The position numbers and the translations under genes were made by a program. Of a stretch of DNA of 64,000 nt, positions 8,388 through 16,951 are shown one piece after another (position 1 is the first letter of the stretch; every line of letters starts with the position of its first letter). Origin of the DNA: Nissabacter sp. SGAir0207 (GTDB lineage Bacteria; Pseudomonadota; Gammaproteobacteria; Enterobacterales; Enterobacteriaceae); assembly GCF_005491205.1 (NCBI RefSeq), contig NZ_CP028037.1:124001-188000 (forward strand), read 5' to 3'. Below the pieces are notes generated by a model, which was not told the DNA's origin, did not search any database, and worked only from the letters and a program-made list of their open reading frames with translations.

Positions 8388-9955
8388 TACTTGCTGACCT
8401 GATTGTAGTAAACCATGTCAGGGTTAATGCCCTGCACGTAGCCTTGCAGGTTGTCGCGCAGCGCCACCAGATTACGCGCCTGCAAACCGATCACGTAAGG
8501 TGAGTTCTTCTGCACTTCACGCTGCATGGCTTGGTACATCTCCACGCGCTTGGCCTTGTCGCTCTCTGCCGTGGCGGCCAGTACCTGCTTGGTCAGCTCA
8601 GGAATGTGCCAGTTGGAGCGCATCGCCAGCGTGGTGCTGCCATCTTCCGGGTTATAGGCAAAGGCGGCGGCGTTGGTGTTCGGGTCGAAGTAGTCCGCGC
8701 CCCACGCATTCAGCGTGGCCTCATATTTGTGTGCCTTGACGCTGGACGCCACCTCGGTACTGATGCCCGGCAGCAGTTCCACCTTCACGCCACCCTTGGC
8801 AAAGCTGGCCTGCAACGCCTGTGCGATGTCCAGATAGGGCGGCTGGTTGCTGACGGAGAGTTTGAAGCTGACGTTGCTCAGCCCCGCTTTCGCCAGAATC
8901 TCTTTGGCCTTCTGCGGATCGAAGGTATACGGGTTGTCATTCAGCGCGCCCAGGAAACCTTCCGGCAGGAAGGATTGGTGCACCTGGAACTGGCCCTTCA
9001 GCAGATCGTCGGCAATGCCGTGGTAGTCGAACAGGTAGCGGGAAGCCTCCCAGAATGCCGGGTTCTTCAGCGCTGGCGAGGCGTCGATGTTGAACTGCAC
9101 GTAGTAAAGGGAGGCCATCGGGTAGGCAACCGGCTTGACGCCCGCCTTGCCCTTCAGCGCGGCCATCTGGTCAGCGCCCAGGTTACGTGCGATATCCGCA
9201 TCGCCCTGCTCGAGCAGCAGGCGGCGGGCGGCTGGCTCCGGCACGTTCTTGATCAGCACGTTTTTCAGCTTCGGAGCACCCGCCGGTGAGGTCGGGTTGG
9301 CGGAGAGCAACAGCACCTCATGGGCGATGAAGCGGCGGATCTGGTAGGGGCCGCTGCCAGCAGAGTGAGAGATCAGCCACTGGTTGCCGTAGTCATTTTT
9401 CTGCTGGTGCGCCATCGCGGTCTTCTCATCAACGATTGAGGCCACCGGCGCAGAGAGCAGGCTCAGCACGTAGGTCGGGCTGACGTTGGCGCTCCAGCTC
9501 ACCTGCACCTGATTGTCACCCACCTTTTTCAGGTTGGCGTCGACGTTCTCCGCCGTCCAGCCCAGCTGGGTCAGGATAAACGATGGCTCAAGGTTCAGCT
9601 TCACCACGCGGGAGAGGGAGAAGATCACATCCTCCGGGCGCACCGGGTTGCCGCTGGAGAAGGTCGCGCCGTCACGCAGGGTGAAGGTCATGCTGCGGTT
9701 GTCGCTACCCGGCTGCCAGCTGCTGGCGAGGGTCGGTTTGATGTCAGTCGGGTTTTGCGGGTCAGACTGCACCAGACGCTGGTAAAGGTTGGTGAATGCC
9801 TGCACGGAGGTCAGTTCAAAACCCTGCGCCGGGTCGAGGCTGCTGGCGTCGTCAATCGATTGGGCAATTACCAAGGTATCGGGCGGGGTCGCCGCCGAGA
9901 CGGAAAATGAGGCCGCCAGGGCCAGGGCAATCAAGGTTGGGGCGTTGAATTTCAT
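8387..9955 (-). CDS. Family 5 extracellular solute-binding protein (DppA/OppA/NikA type)
   Basis: 522 residues with a clear signal peptide (LALAASFSVSAAT) and the cluster C binding-protein pattern: LDPAQGFELTS, YQRLV, an early LASSWQPG and GSGPYQIRRF. This family binds peptides, nickel, heme or metal-chelate ligands, and the sequence alone does not decide which. It is the first gene of the operon, with AAGG eight bases before the ATG. About 85 bp upstream is an AT-rich palindrome with one perfect ModE-type half-site. No peptidase or metallophore synthesis gene is nearby. Confidence 0.88.
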   Translation of the reverse strand: MKFNAPTLIALALAASFSVSAATPPDTLVIAQSIDDASSLDPAQGFELTSVQAFTNLYQRLVQSDPQNPTDIKPTLASSWQPGSDNRSMTFTLRDGATFSSGNPVRPEDVIFSLSRVVKLNLEPSFILTQLGWTAENVDANLKKVGDNQVQVSWSANVSPTYVLSLLSAPVASIVDEKTAMAHQQKNDYGNQWLISHSAGSGPYQIRRFIAHEVLLLSANPTSPAGAPKLKNVLIKNVPEPAARRLLLEQGDADIARNLGADQMAALKGKAGVKPVAYPMASLYYVQFNIDASPALKNPAFWEASRYLFDYHGIADDLLKGQFQVHQSFLPEGFLGALNDNPYTFDPQKAKEILAKAGLSNVSFKLSVSNQPPYLDIAQALQASFAKGGVKVELLPGISTEVASSVKAHKYEATLNAWGADYFDPNTNAAAFAYNPEDGSTTLAMRSNWHIPELTKQVLAATAESDKAKRVEMYQAMQREVQKNSPYVIGLQARNLVALRDNLQGYVQGINPDMVYYNQVSK

Positions 9956-10267
9956 AGGTTTGCCTTAAGAGTGTTTTTCGCGAGTGTAGGTTAACTTAGG
10001 GTAGGGCAACCAGAACAATATTGGCTATGCTTATGCTTTATCGTTATATACATATCTAATATGAATATAACCTGAGCGATTCCCGTTTCAAGCCGTTGTT
10101 TTCTGGCCTGCGGCCGGTTTTGCCAGCCATTTTCAGACAATTGACGGCCTCTCTGATTTTTCTCTTGCCACCGGGCGCGCTTGCCGCCGCCCTCTGCGGT
10201 GAAGCATTAACAAGATTGATTTTTGTACTAATCTTAACGGATCGCGTCCACCAGTCCGGAACCGCCC
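9956..10267. other. Divergent promoter region, ABC operon / cyclic-di-GMP protein
   Basis: 312 bases separate two divergent genes. The only structure I find is the palindrome at 10043-10071, listed separately. A short frame at 10096-10314 has no support. Confidence 0.5.
10040..10071. promoter_or_regulatory. AT-rich palindrome with one ModE-type half-site
   Basis: 10043-10071 is a near-perfect 29-bp inverted repeat (GTTATAT-N-CATAT, three central bases, then its mirror). The left end, ATCGTTATATA at 10040-10050, equals one full ModE half-site. The right half (AATATAACC) is imperfect and too far away for the usual six-base spacer. It is a candidate operator for the ABC operon. Confidence 0.4.
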
Positions 10268-12484
10268 ATGCTCAGCAATTTGACCCTCCCCGATGGCTTT
10301 CGCCGCCGCTTTAACCGGCAGATGCTCTATCCGCTGGCGACCGTGCTATTGGTGATGTTCACGCTGATCACGCTGTTTCTGGTATGGCTTGGGCATAACA
10401 CCAACCAGCGTGAGCTGGAGCAGGAGACGCGCATCCTGACCACCTCCCTTAATCATAGTCTGGGTGAGCTGGCAGGACAGCAACGCAGCGTCGCCGCCTG
10501 GCCGCCGCTGGGGCAACAGCTGAACCAACAGCCCATCGACACCAACTGGCTGAACGACAATGTCGGCAACTGGCTGTTCAGCATGTTCAAACATCAGCAG
10601 GTCTTTATCTTCGACGCGGAGAACCGGCTGGTTTTTGCTTCCATCAATGGCGTCGCCAGCCCAGACCCCACCGTCCTGCCACAGGAGGTGGTGCCACGCC
10701 TCAACCAATTGCGCCAGCGTGGCGATCAGGCGGCCCGCCACTCCTCACCGGCGCAGCACAGCCGCTCCCGCACCACCACTCTCTCTGACATGGTGATGGT
10801 CAGGGGCGAGCCGATGATCATGGCGGCCAGCCCAATCAATGTCCCGCTGGGCGGCCGCCCCTTTACGCTGGTCAGCCTGCGCTTCTTGAATGATGGCTAT
10901 CTGGATGAGCTGTCACAGGGCAGCATGATTGCCGGCCTGCACTACAGCCCGCGGCCGGGGCAGTTGCCGGGCGAGCACAGTATTCCCCTCCATGCGCGCG
11001 CGGGGCAGCCGATGGGCTACCTGACCTGGCAGCCAGAGCGCCCCGGCAGCCGGATGCTCAGCGTCATTGGCCCGGCGACGGCGCTCTCTGCGCTGCTGTT
11101 CCTGCTGGTGATTGCGGTGATCGTCCGCTCGCTCTGGCGCTCCTCCCTCAACTTGCAAAAATCGATGATTGAGCTGCGCGCCAGCGAGGCGCAGGCGCAG
11201 CACCTGGCGTTCCATGACGTGCTGACCGGCCTGCCAAACCGCGCGCTGCTGGAGGATCGGCTGTCGCACTCGCTGGCGGCGACCCTGCGCAACGGTGGCT
11301 ATACTGCGCTGCTGGTGCTCGATCTGGATCGCTTCAAGAACGTCAATGACACGCTGGGCCACGGCGCGGGCGATGGCCTGATTAAGGAAGTGGCGTCGCG
11401 GCTCAACGGGCTGGTACGCAAAACCGACACCGTGGCGCGCATCGGCGGCGATGAGTTCGTGATTGTGCAGAGCGAAGTGCAGGAGCTGAGCGATGTGCAG
11501 GCGCTCTGCCAGCGCATCCACGTGGCGATCGAGCGCCCCTTCCTGCTGGCTGGCAACGATACCTTTATTGGCGTCAGCATTGGCGTGGCGCTGGCACCGG
11601 CGGATGCCATCGAGCGTGGCGAGCTGATGCGCAAGGCGGACATTGCCCTCTATGTCGCCAAATATGAGGGGCGCGGCCACTTCCGCTACTTTGAGCAGTC
11701 GATGGATGACTCTGTCAAAACGCGGCAGGCACTCGCCACGGATCTGCGCAATGCCTTGCTCAACGAGCAGGGGTTGGCGGTGCACTTCCAGCCGCAGGTG
11801 GGCATCAGCGGCCAGCAGATCATCGGGCTTGAGGCGTTGCTGCGCTGGCAGCACCCGGTGCGTGGACAAATTGCCCCAGAGGAGTTCATTCCGATTGCCG
11901 AGGAGAACGGCATCATCATCCCGCTGGGGGAGTGGGTGTTGCGGCAGGCGTGCCGCGCGGCCCACGGCTGGCCGGGCCTGTTTATCGCCGTGAACATATC
12001 GCCGGTGCAGTTCCGCACCAACGGCTTTGCCCAGCGGGTACAGCATATCGTGGCGGAGGAGCAGACCGACCCGACACGGATTGAGCTGGAGATCACCGAG
12101 AGCGTGCTGCTGGATGACGATGAGATCTCGCGCGCGACGCTGCTGGCGCTGCGTGAGGCCGGGTTCAAGATCGCGCTGGATGACTTCGGCACCGGCTACT
12201 CCAGCCTCAGCTACCTCAGCCGATTCCCGGTAGACAAGATCAAGATTGACCGCTCCTTTATCCAGAACCTCGGCGAGGGGGAGAACTCGGGCGCCATCAT
12301 TGAGTCCGTGGTGCGGCTGGGGCGGGCGATGGGCCTGACAGTCACCGCCGAAGGGGTGGAGACCGAGGGGCAAATGGCGGTGCTGGCTGAGGCGGGCTGT
12401 GATGAGATGCAGGGCTACCTCTTCTCCCATGCCATTCCGCAGGAGCAGATCCCGGCGCTGCTGGCGCTGAAACGCGAGGAGTAA
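10268..12484 (+). CDS. Membrane CHASE4-GGDEF-EAL cyclic-di-GMP enzyme
   Basis: 738 residues. One membrane helix (about 18-40), a periplasmic CHASE4-like sensor region, a second helix (about 270-290), then GGDEF and EAL domains. The diguanylate cyclase motif GGDEF is intact at 393-397, with an inhibitory-site RxxD (RKTD, 384-387) five residues before it. The phosphodiesterase domain keeps EALLRW (E522), NISPVQF, EITES, LDDFGTG, KID and AEGVET, so both activities are possible. No obvious operon partner is present, and the ribosome binding site before ATG 10268 is weak. It probably tunes biofilm or motility in response to a periplasmic signal. Confidence 0.9.
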   Translation: MLSNLTLPDGFRRRFNRQMLYPLATVLLVMFTLITLFLVWLGHNTNQRELEQETRILTTSLNHSLGELAGQQRSVAAWPPLGQQLNQQPIDTNWLNDNVGNWLFSMFKHQQVFIFDAENRLVFASINGVASPDPTVLPQEVVPRLNQLRQRGDQAARHSSPAQHSRSRTTTLSDMVMVRGEPMIMAASPINVPLGGRPFTLVSLRFLNDGYLDELSQGSMIAGLHYSPRPGQLPGEHSIPLHARAGQPMGYLTWQPERPGSRMLSVIGPATALSALLFLLVIAVIVRSLWRSSLNLQKSMIELRASEAQAQHLAFHDVLTGLPNRALLEDRLSHSLAATLRNGGYTALLVLDLDRFKNVNDTLGHGAGDGLIKEVASRLNGLVRKTDTVARIGGDEFVIVQSEVQELSDVQALCQRIHVAIERPFLLAGNDTFIGVSIGVALAPADAIERGELMRKADIALYVAKYEGRGHFRYFEQSMDDSVKTRQALATDLRNALLNEQGLAVHFQPQVGISGQQIIGLEALLRWQHPVRGQIAPEEFIPIAEENGIIIPLGEWVLRQACRAAHGWPGLFIAVNISPVQFRTNGFAQRVQHIVAEEQTDPTRIELEITESVLLDDDEISRATLLALREAGFKIALDDFGTGYSSLSYLSRFPVDKIKIDRSFIQNLGEGENSGAIIESVVRLGRAMGLTVTAEGVETEGQMAVLAEAGCDEMQGYLFSHAIPQEQIPALLALKREE

Positions 12485-12570
12485 ACGCTTGTCGCGCTGG
12501 CCCGTGCACCCTATGCTGGGGTGCTGGTCTCGCTAAACGTGACAACGTCACTTTGATAAGGAACTTCACC

Positions 12571-13110
12571 ATGCATTTTGTTACCGTGCCCGGCTACACC
12601 AACTCTGGGCCACACCACTGGCAGACCCTGCTGGAACAGAAATACCCGCAGATTATGCGGGTTGAGCAACAGGATTGGGAGCGGCCCGAGCGGCAGGCGT
12701 GGATTGAGGGCATCCAAAAGACCCTCGCACCCTTGGAGGGGGAGATTGTGCTGATCGGGCATAGCTGCGGAGCGGTAGCCATCACCCAGTGGGCAGCGCA
12801 TTATCCCGATGCCCGCATCAAGGGCGCGCTGCTGGTGGCCCCCGCGGATGTGGATGCGCCGTACGCCCTGCCGCCAATCCGCCTGCAACGGCCACTGTCG
12901 CTGGCACGGTTGCCCTTCCCGAGCCTGATGGTTGCCAGTGATAACGATGAGCACCTAAGCCTGACGCGCGCCAACCAACTGGCCACCGCCTGGGGTAGCG
13001 ACTTGCGGATTATCAAGGGCGCTGGCCACTTGCACAGTGAGGCGGGCTACGGCGAGTGGCCGCTGTGCGAGGTGCTGATCAACCAACTCTCTGGCAACCA
13101 GTTGCGTTAG
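12571..13110 (+). CDS. RBBP9/YdeN-like serine hydrolase
   Basis: 179 residues from ATG 12571, preceded by AAGGA (12558-12562); an in-frame TTG at 12553 lies before this binding site and is not the start. Alpha/beta-hydrolase features are the nucleophile elbow GHSCGA, a later acidic residue near VASDNDEHL, and the catalytic His in GAGHLHSEAGYGEW. This small cytoplasmic hydrolase family lacks an agreed substrate. It stands alone between the cyclic-di-GMP enzyme and a tiny hydrophilic gene. Confidence 0.85.
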   Translation: MHFVTVPGYTNSGPHHWQTLLEQKYPQIMRVEQQDWERPERQAWIEGIQKTLAPLEGEIVLIGHSCGAVAITQWAAHYPDARIKGALLVAPADVDAPYALPPIRLQRPLSLARLPFPSLMVASDNDEHLSLTRANQLATAWGSDLRIIKGAGHLHSEAGYGEWPLCEVLINQLSGNQLR

Positions 13111-13218
13111 CGGCGGGAAGGCGGGCGGCGGGGCGTGGAATTTTGGCTATACTCTTCATTCACCTTTCGTTTTTGCGAATGAAAGTCTGGATAACGATCA
13201 ACCCGTGAGGAGCACGCG

Positions 13219-13362
13219 ATGAACCCGAGTTATGTTGCTAGCGATAAACCAAACGACAAGCATCAGAATCCTGCGCCGTCCAAGGCCGAAGATAAAGACG
13301 ATCCGCACAGTGCGCCGGAAGCCGGCGACAAAGAGCCTGAAACGGACAAAACCAAACACTGA
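13219..13362 (+). CDS. Small charged hydrophilic protein (47 aa), unknown function
   Basis: A short frame from ATG 13219 with GAGG seven bases upstream, ending at TGA 13362, directly before a strong hairpin. The product is rich in Lys, Asp, Glu, Pro and Asn with no hydrophobic stretch, so it is probably disordered and cytoplasmic. Good ribosome binding site, own terminator and TATACT upstream (13150-13155) support a real gene. Such small hydrophilic proteins are often stress induced, but nothing here proves that. Confidence 0.6.
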   Translation: MNPSYVASDKPNDKHQNPAPSKAEDKDDPHSAPEAGDKEPETDKTKH

Positions 13363-13365
13363 TCC

Positions 13366-13391
13366 ATCGCCCGGCCTCTGCGCCGGGCGAT
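13366..13391. terminator. Bidirectional terminator between small protein and TonB receptor
   Basis: A perfect 10-bp stem (ATCGCCCGGC / GCCGGGCGAT) with six-base loop CTCTGC between two convergent genes. T-rich sequence follows on the plus strand. Confidence 0.7.
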
Positions 13392-13398
13392 GCCTTTA

Positions 13399-15519
13399 TT
13401 AGAAGGCGATCTGCATCGAGAGCTGTGCCATGCGCGGCTCTCCCAGTTGGGCCGAGGCATAGCCCGCACCGCTGTAGCCATTCAAGCCGCCCGGCACGAT
13501 ATTCGTCCAGTAGTGGCGGTTGGTCAGGTTGGTGATATCCAGCCGGAAGGTGGTATCCGTCTCAAACAACCGCGTTTTGTAGCTGCCGCCAGCATCAAAG
13601 GTGGCGTAGCTCCCCGTCCAGTTATCATTCGCGTTGTCCGTCGGCCTGCGGCCCACGTAGCGCCCCCCGACATGGATCTCCGTTCCGCTCAGCATTGGCA
13701 GGGTATAGACCGCCAACAGGCTGGCAGTGTAACGCGGCAGCCCGACAATCTGCTTATCTTTGGCGTCGGCATTGGCGCTGTCACGCAGGCGCGGGTCCAG
13801 CCAGGTCATGCCGCCATAGAGGTGCAGATCCGGCAATACATCCCCGTCTGCCATCAGTTCCAGCCCGCGGTTACGCTGCGCGCCATCCACCGCATACTCC
13901 CCCTGGCTATTGGTATAGGCGTAGGGGCGATCAATCTGGAACAGCGCGGCGGTCAGCAACGTGCGGCCCACGGCCAGTTTGCTGCCCACCTCGGTCTGCT
14001 TGCTGCGGTAGGGGGAGAGCACCGATCCGGCATTGCTGGCCCCGCTTGGTGCCACGTCGCCCTGTTGCAGGCTGTCGGCGTAGGTGACATAGAGCGTCAG
14101 CGGATCGACTGGCTTGTACATCAGACTGGCAGAACCGCTAAAGCCACTGTCATCGGACTGGCTGCTGCGCACGCCACTTTTGCCGTAGTTGGCCGAGGTC
14201 AGGAAGCTCTCGCTGCCAGAGAGCAGCAGGCTCCACTGCGGTGAGAAGGTCAGGGTATCGCTCAACAGGAATGCCTGCTGGGTGGTGGTCGCCGAGTGGT
14301 AGCGATCCGTGTAGTCCGGGTAGTCCGGCTCCGCAAAGCGCTGCGGATTATCCAGACTCGCCTCGCCCAGCGTGTAGCTGCCGCCATTGCGCGGGTTGTA
14401 ATTCTTCCAGACAAAACCGCGCATCCCGACCGCCAGATCGTGCTTCAACCAGCCAGTCTCTACTTCGCCGGTCAGGTTGGCAAAGTAGCTGTTGATGGTA
14501 AAGCGGCTGGCGGTGGAGGTGGACGCGGTGGTCTTGTAGCTTCCGTCATTGTTCAGGAAAGTGTTGGTGACGGCGGTCGATTCGCGGTCAGCGATCTGGC
14601 GCAGCACGGCGATCTCCCCCTGCCAGTTGCCGTCAAAGTCATGCTTGAGGTGCAGTGAGGCGGTCAGGGTTTTATCGTCATTTCCCGCATAATACTGACC
14701 GGAACGATCCTTATCGATGCGTGATGCCGACGGGAACGCGACGCCGCTGGCCAAGGCATAATTGGCGGGCAGCCCTTTGGCATAGTAGTGGTAATAGCTG
14801 AAGGTGGTCTCCAGCACTGTCTGGTCAGTGAGGTTGGCATCCAGCGCCAGATTGAACAGCTGGCGACGTTTACGGCTGTTGGCGGCATAGCTGTGCCCCT
14901 CATCATCTAGCAGGTTCAGGCGGTAACGAACGCGATCGTTGCTGTCGATCGGGCCACTGAGGTCGGTGGCAACCAGCCGGCTGCCGTCGGTGCCGCCGCC
15001 CAGCGTCAGGCTGTGCTGGGGCAGATCGGTAGGGCGTTTGGAGACAAAATTGAACATCCCTGCCGGGTTGGCCGGGCCATAGAGCGCGCCACCCAAGCCA
15101 TTCAATACTTCAATATGATCAAACTGTTCGACCGGATATTGGGTGGTTGAGACGATATTCAGCCCGTCCAACAGGCTGTTCTGCACCACGCTACCCTGCA
15201 TACCGCGCGTCTGTGGCCGTGCGCCATCACCCTGCACAGAGGGCATATAACGGTAGACCTGTTTCGCATCCTTCAGCTGCTGCCGGGTCATCACACTTGG
15301 GGAGACGCTCTGGACGGAGTAGGGCGTATTGCGGATCTCGCGCTTGCCCAAGTTGCCGAGCGAGGCGCGTTTCTCCGTGGCGGCTGGCTCGCTGCCGGTG
15401 GTGGCTGGATTGGCGGTCACGGTCAGGGTGTCATCACTGGCGCAGGCGTAGCCCGGCAGGGCGGAAAGCACCGCCAGTGCAAGGGCATGGCGGGTAAATC
15501 TGTGCATTGTGCTCATCAT
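13399..15519 (-). CDS. TonB-dependent outer-membrane receptor, candidate ModE-regulated Mo/W uptake
   Basis: 706 residues: signal peptide (ALALAVLSALPGYACA), a TonB-box-like DTLTVTA, a plug domain (TPYSVQSVSP, then RGMQGS and LNGLGGALYGPANPAGMFNFV) and a 22-strand-type barrel ending in MQIAF. By sequence it belongs to the ferrisiderophore-receptor group. Its upstream region, however, carries ModE-type operators rather than a Fur box, and the divergent neighbour is a class III binding protein. I therefore propose that it imports molybdate, tungstate or a chelate of them. Starts at 15519, 15516 and 15507 are all possible; none has a strong ribosome binding site. Confidence 0.8.
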   Translation of the reverse strand: MMSTMHRFTRHALALAVLSALPGYACASDDTLTVTANPATTGSEPAATEKRASLGNLGKREIRNTPYSVQSVSPSVMTRQQLKDAKQVYRYMPSVQGDGARPQTRGMQGSVVQNSLLDGLNIVSTTQYPVEQFDHIEVLNGLGGALYGPANPAGMFNFVSKRPTDLPQHSLTLGGGTDGSRLVATDLSGPIDSNDRVRYRLNLLDDEGHSYAANSRKRRQLFNLALDANLTDQTVLETTFSYYHYYAKGLPANYALASGVAFPSASRIDKDRSGQYYAGNDDKTLTASLHLKHDFDGNWQGEIAVLRQIADRESTAVTNTFLNNDGSYKTTASTSTASRFTINSYFANLTGEVETGWLKHDLAVGMRGFVWKNYNPRNGGSYTLGEASLDNPQRFAEPDYPDYTDRYHSATTTQQAFLLSDTLTFSPQWSLLLSGSESFLTSANYGKSGVRSSQSDDSGFSGSASLMYKPVDPLTLYVTYADSLQQGDVAPSGASNAGSVLSPYRSKQTEVGSKLAVGRTLLTAALFQIDRPYAYTNSQGEYAVDGAQRNRGLELMADGDVLPDLHLYGGMTWLDPRLRDSANADAKDKQIVGLPRYTASLLAVYTLPMLSGTEIHVGGRYVGRRPTDNANDNWTGSYATFDAGGSYKTRLFETDTTFRLDITNLTNRHYWTNIVPGGLNGYSGAGYASAQLGEPRMAQLSMQIAF

Positions 15520-15529
15520 AAAATCAAAA

Positions 15530-15542
15530 CGGCGAAGCGCCG
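15530..15542 (-). promoter_or_regulatory. Leader hairpin just before the TonB receptor start
   Basis: On the minus strand CGGCG-CTT-CGCCG is followed by TTTTGATTTT and then the receptor ATG. It is terminator-like but sits within 25 bases of the start, so it could attenuate the message or mask the weak ribosome binding site. Confidence 0.35.
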
Positions 15543-15582
15543 AAAGCCATAGGCAATAAAAAAAGGGCGGCTAGGGTAGCAC

Positions 15583-15610
15583 AGCGATATATATGAATGT
15601 ATATAACGAT
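15583..15610. promoter_or_regulatory. ModE-type operator, receptor-proximal
   Basis: AGCGATATATA, six bases, TATATAACGAT. Against the ModE consensus as I recall it (ATCGNTATATA, N6, TATATANCGAT), only one of the fixed positions differs. It lies about 65 bp before the receptor start. Molybdate-loaded ModE usually represses uptake genes at such sites. Confidence 0.7.
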
Positions 15611-15630
15611 TGGTCGGCGCGCCCTATGGT

Positions 15631-15658
15631 TTCGATATATATAAATATATATAGCGCT
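15631..15658. promoter_or_regulatory. ModE-type operator, binding-protein-proximal
   Basis: TTCGATATATA, six bases, TATATAGCGCT. Two fixed positions, both at the outer edges, differ from the recalled ModE consensus. It lies 42 bp before the ATG of the binding-protein gene. Its centre is 48 bp from that of the first site, so the divergent promoters could be controlled separately or together. Confidence 0.65.
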
Positions 15659-15699
15659 ATGTTATGGTACGCCTTTCTCCTCTTTCAGGCAGGTAGGTT

Positions 15700-16728
15700 A
15701 TGGTCAGATCCCGCATGGCAGCTTGGGCATGTTCCCTGTTTTTCACCGCCACATTGCCCGCATTTGCCGCAGATGGCCCCCGACAGGTAACAGATGATAC
15801 TGGCCATCGCGTCACGTTGCCGACACAGGTGCGCCGCATCGCCGATGCCTGGTTTGCCCACCACTCCCTGCTGATGACTCTCGGTGCCGGTGACAAAATC
15901 GTCGCCACCGTCAATCATCCAGAGAGCCGACCGTGGATGTTCCGCCTGCAACCGTCGCTGTCGCAGGCGCTGTCAGTGCATGGCATCAGCTTCAACAGTG
16001 AGGCACTGCTGGCACGAAACACCGACGTGATCTTTGTGCCAGCGGGCGACAGCGATGCGGCGGCCTACCGGCAGGCGCATATCCCGACGCTGGAGATGCG
16101 CTTTACCGACTACGCTTCGATGAAAAAATCCCTGCTGACCACCGCCGAGGTACTTGGCACGCCGGATGCGATGGCGCGGGCCAACGCTTACAACAGTTGG
16201 CTGGATGGGCAGATCACGCAGGTTGGGCAGCGGCTGGCAAACCTGCCCGAGGCGCAGCGCCCGCGCGTGCTGCATATCTCCTCCCTGCACCCCCTGAAAG
16301 TGGATGGCGCGGGCACCCTGATTGACCAGTGGATCCGTGCGGCAGGCGGGCGCAATGCCGCGGCATCCATTTCCGGCAATATGCATGAAGTTTCACCGGA
16401 GATGATTTTAGCCTGGCAGCCGGACGTGATTATTCTCGGTGCCGATGCTGGCAACATTGCAGACTCGGGTGATGCGCCGATCTTCGCTGCGCTAAAGGCC
16501 CAGCAGGCTGGCAAAGTGTTCCGCAACCCGGCGGGCGTTTTCCCATGGGATCGCTACGGCACCGAAGCGGCGCTGCAAATTCCTTGGGCCGCCAAAACAC
16601 TGCACCCAACACGGTTCACTGACATCGACATGCTGAAAATCACCAAGACGTTCTACCAGCGCTTCTTCGACTACACCCTAAGTGACGCCGATGCACAGCG
16701 CATCCTGCACGCGCAGGGGCCAGTATAA
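15700..16728 (+). CDS. Class III periplasmic binding protein (BtuF/FepB/MolA fold)
   Basis: 342 residues from ATG 15700, with AGGTAGG just upstream. Signal peptide ends at AFA before ADGPRQV. The family pattern follows: VTDDTGHRVTLPTQVRRI at the start of the mature protein, then TLGAGDKIVATV, a central long helix, and PDVIILG. This fold binds metal chelates, cobalamin or, in Haemophilus MolA, molybdate and tungstate. The gene is divergent from a TonB receptor with a ModE-type site in front of it, which favours an oxyanion or Mo chelate. No cognate permease or ATPase gene is near, so it must borrow a transporter encoded elsewhere. Monocistronic, with its own terminator. Confidence 0.8.
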   Translation: MVRSRMAAWACSLFFTATLPAFAADGPRQVTDDTGHRVTLPTQVRRIADAWFAHHSLLMTLGAGDKIVATVNHPESRPWMFRLQPSLSQALSVHGISFNSEALLARNTDVIFVPAGDSDAAAYRQAHIPTLEMRFTDYASMKKSLLTTAEVLGTPDAMARANAYNSWLDGQITQVGQRLANLPEAQRPRVLHISSLHPLKVDGAGTLIDQWIRAAGGRNAAASISGNMHEVSPEMILAWQPDVIILGADAGNIADSGDAPIFAALKAQQAGKVFRNPAGVFPWDRYGTEAALQIPWAAKTLHPTRFTDIDMLKITKTFYQRFFDYTLSDADAQRILHAQGPV

Positions 16729-16751
16729 AACCGGCTTTCGTCTCCCTTCTT

Positions 16752-16774
16752 ACGCGCCCAAGTGGGCGCGTTTT
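16752..16774 (+). terminator. Terminator of the binding-protein gene
   Basis: ACGCGCCC, loop AAGT, GGGCGCGT, then TTT. Confidence 0.7.
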
Positions 16775-16848
16775 GCGCTAAATGCGTTTCTGATAAATCA
16801 CAATCATGATGCTGCCAGCCTCATTATTATGAGCGTAGCTTTGTTTCT

Positions 16849-16879
16849 GTGACTCCAGACTTATTAGGTATGGAGTCAC
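16849..16879. repeat. Inverted repeat upstream of the recombinase
   Basis: GTGACTCCA (16849-16857) and TGGAGTCAC (16871-16879), perfect 9-bp arms with a 13-base loop. Outer AGCTTTG and CAAAGCT can extend the pairing across a bulge. It could be a recombinase binding site or a leader structure. Confidence 0.45.
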
Positions 16880-16951
16880 AAAGCTTTTGAGCTGTGGAGA
16901 GGAACCTGCTATAACTGCCGCCTTCAGCTAACTCACAGAAAAACAAGCGTT

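Noticed and set aside
10913..12430. 505-codon open frame on the minus strand
   Set aside because: Antisense to the GGDEF-EAL gene with all catalytic motifs; product shows no recognisable domain.
15583..15658. Reading the AT-rich repeats as Fur or Zur boxes
   Set aside because: The CG-N-TATATA spacing fits ModE far better; GATAATGATAATCATTATC-type and Zur-type cores are absent.
16775..16951. tRNA gene or attachment site next to the recombinase
   Set aside because: No cloverleaf-like sequence or GTTCGA-type T loop was found here or downstream.
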